Assembly: GCA_963169665.1 (NCBI GenBank)
Contig: CAUJET010000062.1
Coordinates: 1-64,000, forward strand
Reading direction: 5' to 3'
Length of the DNA stretch: 64,000 nt
Source: Actinomycetota bacterium
GTDB taxonomy: Bacteria > Actinomycetota > Acidimicrobiia > Acidimicrobiales > Ilumatobacteraceae
A program made the translations under genes and the position numbers. The notes under the pieces were generated by a model that saw nothing but the letters and a program-made list of their open reading frames with translations, did not search any database and had not been told where the DNA came from. The first letter of the stretch is position 1. Each line of letters starts with the position of its first letter. Positions 50,715-58,282 of the stretch are shown one piece after another.

Positions 50715-52646
50715 GCGACGGGCCTCCAGCTGACGGCAGAGGGAATCCCCTGGGTCGGCGGCGAGCGTGACGGCCGGGCCGGGCAGACCGGGCCCGAGCG
50801 CTCCGGTGAAGGCGAACAGCACCTGGTCGCCGTCGATCTCGAGCTCCAGTTGGCCGACGATCGGATCGGCGACGAGATCGAACGAGACGGTGCCGTCGTC
50901 GGGCAGCGCGACGGCGTCGCCGGTGACGGTGGTGCCGTCGATCTCGGCCACGAAGGTGACCTGTCCGTCGGCGACGATCGCATCGACGAGCCAGATGTCG
51001 CCGCCGGCCACGAGGTTTCGGTCGTCGCCGAGCGCGAGTGTGCCGGTGAGGCGACGGCCGTCGTTCGATCGTTCGAGCGCGACCCACGCGCCCTGTTCGG
51101 CGATGTAGACGCCGCTGCACCGTCCGGTGGCGAGGTCGCGATCGAGTGCGACGACGCCGTCGCGGGGGAACGGCATGCCGGGGGTGAGGTCGACGAGGCC
51201 GGGTGCCGGGTCGCCGAAGACCCAGCCGTCGACTCGGTACCGCCATTCGGTGAACGCGGGCTCCTTCAGTTGTTGCGTCCAGAGGGCGAGCGAGACGTTG
51301 CACCACGCGCCCCAGGCGACGAGGGCCACCGTTGCGCCACCTGCGATCCGTCGCCACGACGACGTGGGGAGCGAGAGCGTGGCGTACGCGAACGCCGCAG
51401 GCACGAGCAGCGCGGGCAACATGTCGACGAGGTAGCGGTTGCCGATGAAGCCGATGGTGAAGGTGGGGCCGGCGGCGATCGCCCCGCCGAGGACGAGTGC
51501 GAGCAGCGGCCACGACCGACGATGCACGATCAGCACGACGCCGACGACGCCGGCGGTGAGCAGCAGGGTGGCCGACGCGGTGAGCGACGCCGACGCGGTG
51601 ATCGTCTCGAGCGGGTAGGAGCTGCGGTCGGTGGCGAGCGGGCCGTAGCGCACGAACGGGAAGAGGCGTTCGAATCGCACGGTGTCGGGCCGCAGGTAGT
51701 GCACGACCGTGGTGGTGAGGAACTTGGGCGAGAAGAAGCTGTCACCGTTGCCGGCGAACCACGCGGCGCGAACCGGGTCGTTGAGGCTCAGCAACTGCAG
51801 CTGGCCAGGCAGCTTGGTGGGGGAGCCGAACTTGGCCCAGTTGATCGCGGCGTGGATCGCGAACCCGAGCGCCGAGGCGCCGACGACGGTCCCGACCGGT
51901 GCCGGCACCGTGATCCGTCGCTTCTGGTCGCGCGTCGTCCCTCCCGGCGAGAAGATCCGCGACCGGAACACGACGACGACAGCGAGGCAGGCGCCGGCCG
52001 CGATCCCGATACCCACCGACGCACGGGTGAGGATGCCTGCCATGAGGGGGGCGGCGACCGCGAGGTACTGGTGGCGGGCAGGCGAGGGATGGGAGATCAG
52101 CCGCAGCGTGCCGACGATCGCCCACACGGCGAACGCAGCCGCCCACAGTTCGGTCTCGTGGTACACGCTCACCCAGCCCGAGAGGAACAGCGCCGGCGAG
52201 CACGCAGCCGCAGCCACGAAGCCCGCGACGCGGCGAGTGGAGGCGGCGGGGCCGAGGTGGCGCACGAGGTGGAAGCACGCCGTGCAGTACGACAGGAAGC
52301 CGACGATCATCGACAGCCGCGCAAGCCGGCCGGCGAACACGTCGCCGAAGACGGCGAAGGGGAGCCGGACGAGGGCGAGGAACGGCCCGTAGTACAGGTA
52401 CGTCTTCCCGTCGATCAGGAAGCCCTCCTGGCCGGGCACTTCGGGGCGCACGGCGAGGCGGAAGCGTAGGAACGAGCGGGCCTGCTCGTCGTAGAAGTCG
52501 TTGCTGTAGGCCTCGCGCGTGAACAGCTGCCACGGCTGGCAGCGGCAGACGATGAGCGCGAACACCACCGTCGCCGCGATCGTGACGACACGAGCGGCGC
52601 GGGTGGTGCGCGCTGCGGGGTCAGCCGGGTCGGTCGGTCGCCACAT
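50712..52646 (-). CDS. Polytopic membrane protein, GT-C-like
   Basis: A 644-residue protein with about eleven membrane segments in residues 20-430 (for example VVTIAATVVFALIVC, AGFVAAAACSPALFLSGW, LLTAGVVGVVLIVH) and a soluble beta-rich C-terminus (about 450-644, VVALDRDLATGRCSGVYIAEQ). The shape, with an early extracytoplasmic loop containing NDFYDEQARSFL, resembles GT-C polyprenyl-sugar glycosyltransferases, but no firm signature was seen. Its start overlaps the end of the GT2-methyltransferase gene by 26 bases, so they likely work together on a cell-surface glycan or lipid. Confidence 0.7.
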   Translation of the reverse strand: MWRPTDPADPAARTTRAARVVTIAATVVFALIVCRCQPWQLFTREAYSNDFYDEQARSFLRFRLAVRPEVPGQEGFLIDGKTYLYYGPFLALVRLPFAVFGDVFAGRLARLSMIVGFLSYCTACFHLVRHLGPAASTRRVAGFVAAAACSPALFLSGWVSVYHETELWAAAFAVWAIVGTLRLISHPSPARHQYLAVAAPLMAGILTRASVGIGIAAGACLAVVVVFRSRIFSPGGTTRDQKRRITVPAPVGTVVGASALGFAIHAAINWAKFGSPTKLPGQLQLLSLNDPVRAAWFAGNGDSFFSPKFLTTTVVHYLRPDTVRFERLFPFVRYGPLATDRSSYPLETITASASLTASATLLLTAGVVGVVLIVHRRSWPLLALVLGGAIAAGPTFTIGFIGNRYLVDMLPALLVPAAFAYATLSLPTSSWRRIAGGATVALVAWGAWCNVSLALWTQQLKEPAFTEWRYRVDGWVFGDPAPGLVDLTPGMPFPRDGVVALDRDLATGRCSGVYIAEQGAWVALERSNDGRRLTGTLALGDDRNLVAGGDIWLVDAIVADGQVTFVAEIDGTTVTGDAVALPDDGTVSFDLVADPIVGQLELEIDGDQVLFAFTGALGPGLPGPAVTLAADPGDSLCRQLEARR

Positions 52647-54132
52647 CGGGCGTGCCGTTGCCGTGAAGCTCGCCGCTGGGCAAGTCGTGGCGCTCGTCGA
52701 GCGGTTGGTCGAGCGCAGGGTTCACGTCGAGCTCGTACACGAACTGGTAGGCGAACATCGTCGGCCACAGCCGCACCAGCGCCCGGTCGACGAGTGCGGC
52801 GAAGCGGCCGACGCTCCGGTCGGTGGACACCTTCAACGCGTCGAACGGCAACCCGGTGTGGCGCCGGTCGATCGGTTGCAGTCCGGCCTGCTGAGCCATG
52901 CGCACGAACGAACGGCGGGTGAAGAAGCGCACGTGCGTGGCGTCGAGGATGCCGCGCTGGTCGTAGTCGAACAGCCCGAGGGCGGTGCGGCCGCGTGGGT
53001 ACCAGTGCGAGATGTTCGGCACGCTGGCGATGACGGTGCCGCCGGGGCGCAGCCGGTGAGACATCTCCTGCAGGAGCTGCTGCGGGTTGCGGACGTGCTC
53101 GATGACGTCGGCGGCGAGGATGACGTCGAAGTCGCCGCCGACATCGTCGGGCAGGCCTCGTTCGAGGTCGGCCTGCACGAAGTGGTGCATGCGGTCGCGC
53201 ACGCCCGGTTCCTCGGCGAGGTCGACGCCGGTGACGTGGTGGCCCTGGGCGACGAGCGCCTCCGCGAGCCAGCCGGGGCCGCAGCCGACGTCGAGCACGC
53301 GCATGGGCGGTCGCGGCTGCATGAACTGCAGTACGCGCCCGTGCGAGCTGTGCGCGGACGGCTTGTACGCGTAGGGCTCGGTGACCCGACCCACCTCGCC
53401 GGAGCCGAAGCCGGTGCGGCCGAGACGGTGGCGGAGGGTGTCGATCATGATGTCGCGGGCGTAGGCGACGCCGTTGACGCGGCAGATCTCGTCGCCGTAG
53501 TACGTGGGGATCGGCACCTCGACGATCTTCTTCTTCGCCGCGTGCAGCTGGAGGATGATCTCGGTGTCGAAGTCGAAGCCGTCGCTGTTGCCGACGAAGG
53601 GCAGGTCGGCGAGGGCGCTCACGCGGTAGGCGCGGTACCCGGAGTGCCATTCGCTGAGGCGCAGCCCGGTGATCGCGTTCTGCGACGTGGTGAGGATGCG
53701 GTTGCCGACGTACTTGTACATCGGCATGCCGCCGGCGCGGGCGCCGCCCTTGGTCATCATCCGCGACCCGAACACGGCGTCGGCGTCGCCGGAGACGATG
53801 GGCGCCACCATCTCGTGCATCACCTCGGGGGCGTACTGGCCGTCGCCGTGGAGCAGCACGACGACGTCCCAGCCGTGGTTGACGGCGTAGGTGTAGCCGG
53901 CCTTCTGGTTGCCGCCGTAGCCGAGGTTCTGCGGGTGGCGCACCACGGTGAGGGGCAGGTCGGTACCGCGCTGGAGGTACTCGGTGGCCACGGAGAAGGT
54001 GGCGTCGGTGGAGTGGTCGTCCTGCACCAGCACTTCCGCGAGTTCACGACGCATGTCGGGGCGGATGCGGTCGAGGACGTCGACGAGCGTGGTTTCCGCG
54101 TTGTACGCGACGACGAGTACGCCGACCTTCAT
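52621..54132 (-). CDS. GT2 glycosyltransferase fused to methyltransferase
   Basis: A 503-residue fusion. Residues 1-225 are a GT2 (GT-A fold) glycosyltransferase of the dolichyl-phosphate mannose synthase kind, with VLVVAYNAETTLVDVL, LVQDDHSTDAT and LLHGDGQYAP. Residues 260-420 are a class I SAM methyltransferase with VLDVGCGPGWLAEAL, GVDLAEEPG and VIEHVRNPQQLL. It may make a polyprenyl-linked sugar and methylate it or its product. It is overlapped by the polytopic membrane protein gene. The ATG lies 9 bases after a -10-like TACGCT. Confidence 0.88.
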   Translation of the reverse strand: MKVGVLVVAYNAETTLVDVLDRIRPDMRRELAEVLVQDDHSTDATFSVATEYLQRGTDLPLTVVRHPQNLGYGGNQKAGYTYAVNHGWDVVVLLHGDGQYAPEVMHEMVAPIVSGDADAVFGSRMMTKGGARAGGMPMYKYVGNRILTTSQNAITGLRLSEWHSGYRAYRVSALADLPFVGNSDGFDFDTEIILQLHAAKKKIVEVPIPTYYGDEICRVNGVAYARDIMIDTLRHRLGRTGFGSGEVGRVTEPYAYKPSAHSSHGRVLQFMQPRPPMRVLDVGCGPGWLAEALVAQGHHVTGVDLAEEPGVRDRMHHFVQADLERGLPDDVGGDFDVILAADVIEHVRNPQQLLQEMSHRLRPGGTVIASVPNISHWYPRGRTALGLFDYDQRGILDATHVRFFTRRSFVRMAQQAGLQPIDRRHTGLPFDALKVSTDRSVGRFAALVDRALVRLWPTMFAYQFVYELDVNPALDQPLDERHDLPSGELHGNGTPDVATDRPG

Positions 54133-54187
54133 GGAATGTCGAGCGTACTCGTCGTACGGCGTACTGAGTTGGAGCCTGATCCGAAGA

Positions 54188-55015
54188 TCAGGCGGCGAGG
54201 ATGCGGACGGCGTCCTCGCGCAGGCCGGCGACCGCACGGCTCACGAGACGGCGGGCGGCCTCGGCGGTGACGCCCAGGTTCTCGCCGACTTCGCGGAAGC
54301 TCTTGCGCTCACCGTCGATGAGACCGAAGCGGGCCTCGACGGCGTAGCGAGCACGCTTGTCGAGGGTGCCGAGCAGTTCGTCGAGGAGGTCGCTGTCGAC
54401 CATGGCCATGACGGCGTCTTCGGGGGTGCCGTCACCGTTGGCCATGAGGTCGCCGAGGGTGGCGTCGCCGTCGTCACCGATGGTCTTGTCGAGCGAGACC
54501 GGGGTGGTGAGGCGGTGCAGTTCGGCGTTGCCGACGTCGAGGGTCTCGCCGTCGCCCGAGGCCTGGCGCAGCGCAGCGCGGAGGCTGGCCGAGCGGTCGC
54601 CCGGGATGCGGATGAGGCTGGCCTTCTGGTCGAGGGCACGGCCGATCGCCTGACGGATCCAGAACGTGGCGTAGGTGGAGAACTTGAAGCCACGGCGCCA
54701 GTCGAACTTGTCGACGGCGTGCTCGAGGCCCAGGTTGCCCTCCTGGATGAGGTCGAGCAGGTCCATGCCCTGGGGCAGGGGGTAGCGGCGAGCGATGCTC
54801 ACCACGAGGCGGAGGTTGGAGCGGATGAACCGATCCTTGGCGTCGGCGGCGGCGGCGACCTGGGCCTTGAGGGCCGCGCCCTTCTCACCCTTTGCCAGGC
54901 GGTCGGCTGCGTCGCGGCCGGCTTCGATCACTCGCGACAATTCGCGCTCTTCTTCGGCGTTGAGCAAGGAAACCTTGCCGATATCGTTCAGGTACAGTCC
55001 GATTGAGTCATTCAT
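54188..55015 (-). CDS. RNA polymerase sigma-70 family factor
   Basis: A 275-residue sigma factor. It starts in region 1.2 (SIGLYLNDIGKVSLLNAEEE), has region 2 with LRLVVSIARRYP, GMDLLDLIQEGNLGLEHAVDKFD and FKFSTYATFWIRQAIGRAL, then region 3 and region 4 (VEARFGLIDGERKSFREVG, AEAARRLVSRAVAGLR). Region 1.1 is absent, so it is a group 2 (SigB/HrdA-like) rather than primary factor. ATG has AGAGAG upstream; an in-frame TTG is 15 bases before it. It diverges from nadD across 301 bases. It probably switches expression in stress or stationary phase. Confidence 0.92.
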   Translation of the reverse strand: MNDSIGLYLNDIGKVSLLNAEEERELSRVIEAGRDAADRLAKGEKGAALKAQVAAAADAKDRFIRSNLRLVVSIARRYPLPQGMDLLDLIQEGNLGLEHAVDKFDWRRGFKFSTYATFWIRQAIGRALDQKASLIRIPGDRSASLRAALRQASGDGETLDVGNAELHRLTTPVSLDKTIGDDGDATLGDLMANGDGTPEDAVMAMVDSDLLDELLGTLDKRARYAVEARFGLIDGERKSFREVGENLGVTAEAARRLVSRAVAGLREDAVRILAA

Positions 55016-55316
55016 GGCGTCTCTCTTCAACTACTACGTTCGGTGTCCGATTCCGGATGTGCTGCGTGTCTGATGACACAGCCGATGAGCTGGTCTGACA
55101 CGGGGGACATGCGGAACTGACGGGGATCCGGCGCTCGCCGGGCGATGGGGTCCCGAGCCGTGGTAGGGGGTGTTGGCGCGGGGCTGATGCGGGGGGACAA
55201 AGAACAGTACTACATCTGTCAACGCCTGTCCCAGCGGAATGTCCCTGTTTGGCCATTTCTTGCATGGAAGTTGATGCCTCGCGACCGAACCCCGGGTGCA
55301 CCTACACTGGGCATTC
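55016..55316. other. Divergent intergenic region between sigma factor and nadD
   Basis: These 301 bases separate two divergent starts. TTGACA on the reverse strand (55217-55222) sits in an AT-richer patch but lacks a good -10 at the usual distance. I see no small gene, RNA or repeat here. Confidence 0.5.
55303..55308 (+). promoter_or_regulatory. -10 box of nadD
   Basis: TACACT, 8 bases before the GTG at 55317, leaderless layout; no convincing -35. Confidence 0.4.
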
Positions 55317-56084
55317 GTGTCGTCACCGGGTGCCCAGCGGCCGTTTCCAGAGGTCTCAGGCCGCAAGAGTCGCAAGATCGGGCTCTTCGGCGGCACGTTC
55401 GACCCTCCGCACGTGGGCCATCTGGTCACGGCGGTCAACGTCCGGCACGCGCTCGATCTCGACGTCGTGGTGCTGATGGTGGCGAACGTGCCCTGGCAGA
55501 AGCAGGGGTCGCGGGCGATCACGCCTGCCGACGACCGGTTCGCGATGGTGCAGGCGGCCGTGGCCGAGGTGGCGGGTCTCGAGGCCGGCGATCTGGAGAT
55601 CCGGCGGGGTGGCGCGAGCTACACGGCCGACACGTTGGCTGCGCTGGCCGAGGAGCATCCCGATGCCGATCTCTACACCGTGGTCGGCGACGACGCGGCG
55701 GCGGGCATCACCACGTGGGAGCGCTACGACGAGGTCGCCGATCGTTCGACGCTGGTGGTGGTCGACCGGCCGGGTGCGCCTGTCGAGTTGCCCGAGCAGT
55801 TCCCGTGGGTACGGGTGGAGGTGCCCCGGCTCGAGGTGTCCTCCACCGACCTGCGCGCTCGCGTGAGCGACGGCCGACCGCTCGATTACCTCGTGACCGA
55901 GCCGGTGCTGCAGATCATCCGTGATCGCCGGTTGTACCGATCGGCGGACGGAACAGGATCGGCGGACGGAACAGGAACGGCGGGAACGGCGGGGGCGGTT
56001 GGAACGTCAGAGGTGTCGGGGGCTGCGCCGGCCCCTGGCTCTCCCGCGCCGCGGGAGCCCGAATCGTTGGAGGAGGTGCGATGA
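55317..56084 (+). CDS. nadD: Nicotinate-nucleotide adenylyltransferase
   Basis: A 255-residue NadD, which adenylates nicotinate mononucleotide on the way to NAD. The nucleotide-binding start is IGLFGGTFDPPHVGHL with the HxGH motif, and the C-terminal motif is EVSSTDLRARVSDGRPL. After about residue 200 there is an extra low-complexity tail (SADGTG repeated, then Gly/Ala/Pro-rich) encoded by near-identical 18-bp DNA units; this is unusual. GTG start fits the -10 box. The following LCP-like gene overlaps its stop (ATGA). Confidence 0.94.
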   Translation: MSSPGAQRPFPEVSGRKSRKIGLFGGTFDPPHVGHLVTAVNVRHALDLDVVVLMVANVPWQKQGSRAITPADDRFAMVQAAVAEVAGLEAGDLEIRRGGASYTADTLAALAEEHPDADLYTVVGDDAAAGITTWERYDEVADRSTLVVVDRPGAPVELPEQFPWVRVEVPRLEVSSTDLRARVSDGRPLDYLVTEPVLQIIRDRRLYRSADGTGSADGTGTAGTAGAVGTSEVSGAAPAPGSPAPREPESLEEVR

Positions 56085-57244
56085 GCGCGATCCCCGGCCG
56101 CCGTCGCAAGCGGACCGTCGGCATGTTCGTCACCACCGTGCTCATGGTGGTGCTGGCGCCGCTGTTGTTCTGGGTGGGTTTCACCGCAGTGCTCGACTCG
56201 ACGGGCGGCAAGGACGCGCTCGCCGACAACCTGCCCGAGAAGACCTTCCCGGCGACACCGACGGCGCTCTACCTCACCGTCGACGGCAACGGCGTGCTGT
56301 CGAGCGCCACCGTGTTCGTGCTGTCGTCGAAGGGTGTGGGCGGCAGCATCGTGTCGGTGCCGGTGAACGCCGACGTCGGCTTCGCCGACGACGCACGTCA
56401 GTCGCTGCAGCAGGTGTACGCCGCCGGCGGCGTCGATGCGATGACCTTCGCCGTGGAGTCGCTGCTGCTGCTCACGATCAACGACACCACCGTCGTCGAT
56501 GCAGCGCAGCTCACCGCCTTCCTCACGCCGTTCGAGCCGTTCACGATCACGCTCACGAGCGACGTGGTGACCGAGACCGATGAAGGCGACGACCCCGACG
56601 TGCTGCGAACCGGCACGGTCGTGCTGCCGGCCAAGGACGCCGCCAAGGTGCTGATCTCCGGCGCCGGTCTGGGCGCGGAGAGCTCGCGCAAGGGGAATCA
56701 CGAAGCGCTGTGGGCCGGGTTCGTCAGCGCGGTGGGCGGTGGTCGGGGCACGACGCTGCCGACGGCGGTGCCGCCGGCGAACATCGAGGAGTTCACGGCC
56801 CGACTGGTCGCTGGACCGGTGGCGAGCCGAGGGTTGTCGACGCTCGCGCTCACCGAGGAGCAGAACCCGACTGGGATCGACGTGGTGCAGCTCGACCAGA
56901 GCGAGGCCGTGTTCGTGTTCGGCAGCGTGGCGCCCGGGTCGATGTCGGGTCCGAAGCTCGGCCCGAACTTCCGTGTCGAGGCGCCGCCCGGGTACGACCT
57001 CCAGGTGAAGCTCACCATCGACAAGATCTTGTTCATCGGGGCCAATGTGCTCTCGGTGGACACGTCGGCCACACCCCGTGCCGACACCGTGTTCCTCGTG
57101 CCCAACGAAGCGGATCGCATCCGTGCCCAGGTGGCCGACGAGATCTTCGGGACCATCGTGTTCGAAGATCCCGTCGAGCGCATCGACGGCATCGACGTGA
57201 CGCTCGTGTTGGGCACCGACTACCTCTCGACCGTGGAGATCTGA
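56081..57244 (+). CDS. Degenerate LytR-CpsA-Psr-like membrane protein
   Basis: A 387-residue protein with one N-terminal membrane segment (MFVTTVLMVVLAPLLFWVGF) and an outside domain that resembles LCP proteins: ALYLTVDGNGVLSSATVFVLSS, SIVSVPVNAD, QSLQQVYAAGGVDAM and, near the end, VTLVLGTDYLSTVEI (LytR C-terminal-like). LCP enzymes attach wall polymers to peptidoglycan, but the Arg/Asp residues that bind the phosphates are not seen, so it may be inactive or altered. It lies between nadD and rsfS, the usual place of an LCP gene in actinobacteria. Confidence 0.72.
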   Translation: MSAIPGRRRKRTVGMFVTTVLMVVLAPLLFWVGFTAVLDSTGGKDALADNLPEKTFPATPTALYLTVDGNGVLSSATVFVLSSKGVGGSIVSVPVNADVGFADDARQSLQQVYAAGGVDAMTFAVESLLLLTINDTTVVDAAQLTAFLTPFEPFTITLTSDVVTETDEGDDPDVLRTGTVVLPAKDAAKVLISGAGLGAESSRKGNHEALWAGFVSAVGGGRGTTLPTAVPPANIEEFTARLVAGPVASRGLSTLALTEEQNPTGIDVVQLDQSEAVFVFGSVAPGSMSGPKLGPNFRVEAPPGYDLQVKLTIDKILFIGANVLSVDTSATPRADTVFLVPNEADRIRAQVADEIFGTIVFEDPVERIDGIDVTLVLGTDYLSTVEI

Positions 57245-57247
57245 CCC

Positions 57248-57652
57248 GTGCCCGACCCGTCCCCCCAACCCGCTGTGCGATTCCCCGAGTCGCAGGCTCT
57301 CGCGTGCGTGGCGGCCCGTGCCGCCGACGACAAGAAGGCCGACGACACGATCGTGCTGGCGGTGGGCGAGTTGTTGAGCATCACCGAGTACTTCGTGGTC
57401 TCCTCTGCGTCGAACCGGCGCCTGGTGCGCACGATCGTCGACTCGATCGAGGAGCAGGTGCGCGAACAGCTCGGTCGTTCCCCGTTGCGCACCGAGGGGC
57501 TCACGGAGACCCAGTGGGTGTTGGTCGACTACGGCGACGTGGTCGTCCACGTCTTCGTCGAGGAGATGCGCCAGTACTACGAGATCGAGCGCCTCTACCG
57601 CGATGTGCCGCGGGTCGAGTGGCAGTCGGTCGTTCCCGCTGACCAGGGGTGA
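57248..57652 (+). CDS. rsfS: Ribosome silencing factor RsfS
   Basis: A 134-residue RsfS/Iojap protein that binds ribosomal protein L14 and blocks subunit joining when nutrients fall. Motifs are ADDKKADDTIVLAVGEL, SITEYFVVSSASNRR and VLVDYGDVVVHVF. The GTG start comes 3 bases after the LCP-like stop. It completes the nadD-LCP-rsfS order. Confidence 0.95.
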   Translation: MPDPSPQPAVRFPESQALACVAARAADDKKADDTIVLAVGELLSITEYFVVSSASNRRLVRTIVDSIEEQVREQLGRSPLRTEGLTETQWVLVDYGDVVVHVFVEEMRQYYEIERLYRDVPRVEWQSVVPADQG

Positions 57653-57686
57653 TCGCCGTCACAGATGGGAATGGGTCGTCCATCAC

Positions 57687-57692
57687 TAGCGT
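57687..57692 (+). promoter_or_regulatory. -10 box of the ABM-domain gene
   Basis: TAGCGT, 11 bases before the ATG at 57704, the same spacing as at tdk. Confidence 0.35.
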
Positions 57693-57703
57693 TGATGGAC
57701 GTC

Positions 57704-58282
57704 ATGAGCCTCGCCCTCTCCGGTCCGTTCGACACGGGCAAACTCCCTCGACTTGCACCTGATCCGGTGACGGTGACGGTCGCTCGGCGTATCGAGCCGG
57801 GCTACGAGGCCGAGTTCCTCCGGTGGGCCGACGAATTGGTCGAGACGGTGCAGCGCTTTCCCGGCTGCCTCGGAGCGGCCGTGTTCCACCCCGGTCACGT
57901 GGGCGGGGAGTACCAGATCGTGGTGCGCCTCGCCGACGGCCTGCGGCTGCGTGACTGGGAGCGCAGCGAGGTGCGCGACGAGCTGATGGACCGCAGCGAG
58001 CGGTTCGTGACCGCCGCTCGGATGCAGCGCACCGTGGGTGTCGACGAGTGGTTCGAGGCCGCAGCGCACGCCCAGCCGAAGCGCACGTGGTGGCAGCGAC
58101 TGTTCGTCGACGTGGCGTGGGTGTTCCCCGTGTCCCTGCTGTCGTCGTTGTTCGTCGCGCCGGTGGTGCGCGATCTGCCGCTGCTGGTGCGGGTGCTGAT
58201 CGGTGTCGCCGTCATCACCGTGGCGCTGCAGGTGGTGGTGTCGCCGGCCCGCAAGCGCCTGCGGTCGCTCCGTCGTCTCTGA
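57704..58282 (+). CDS. ABM-domain membrane protein
   Basis: A 192-residue protein. Residues 25-110 resemble an antibiotic biosynthesis monooxygenase (ABM) domain: VTVTVARRIEPGYEAEFLRWADELVETV split in two strands and helix, then PGCLGAAVFHPG. Residues 125-185 hold two membrane segments (VFPVSLLSSLFVAPVV, LIGVAVITVALQVVV). ABM proteins can be heme-degrading or cofactor-free oxygenases, but the joined membrane pair suggests a sensor or anchored role. ATG was chosen from the -10 box; in-frame ATGs at 57665, 57671 and 57695 are possible. Confidence 0.75.
   Translation: MSLALSGPFDTGKLPRLAPDPVTVTVARRIEPGYEAEFLRWADELVETVQRFPGCLGAAVFHPGHVGGEYQIVVRLADGLRLRDWERSEVRDELMDRSERFVTAARMQRTVGVDEWFEAAAHAQPKRTWWQRLFVDVAWVFPVSLLSSLFVAPVVRDLPLLVRVLIGVAVITVALQVVVSPARKRLRSLRRL

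Noticed and set aside
55200..55222. A third NrdR box or strong promoter between the sigma factor and nadD genes
   Set aside because: CTACATCTGT misses key bases of the NrdR consensus, and TTGACA has no -10 at a usable distance on its strand.
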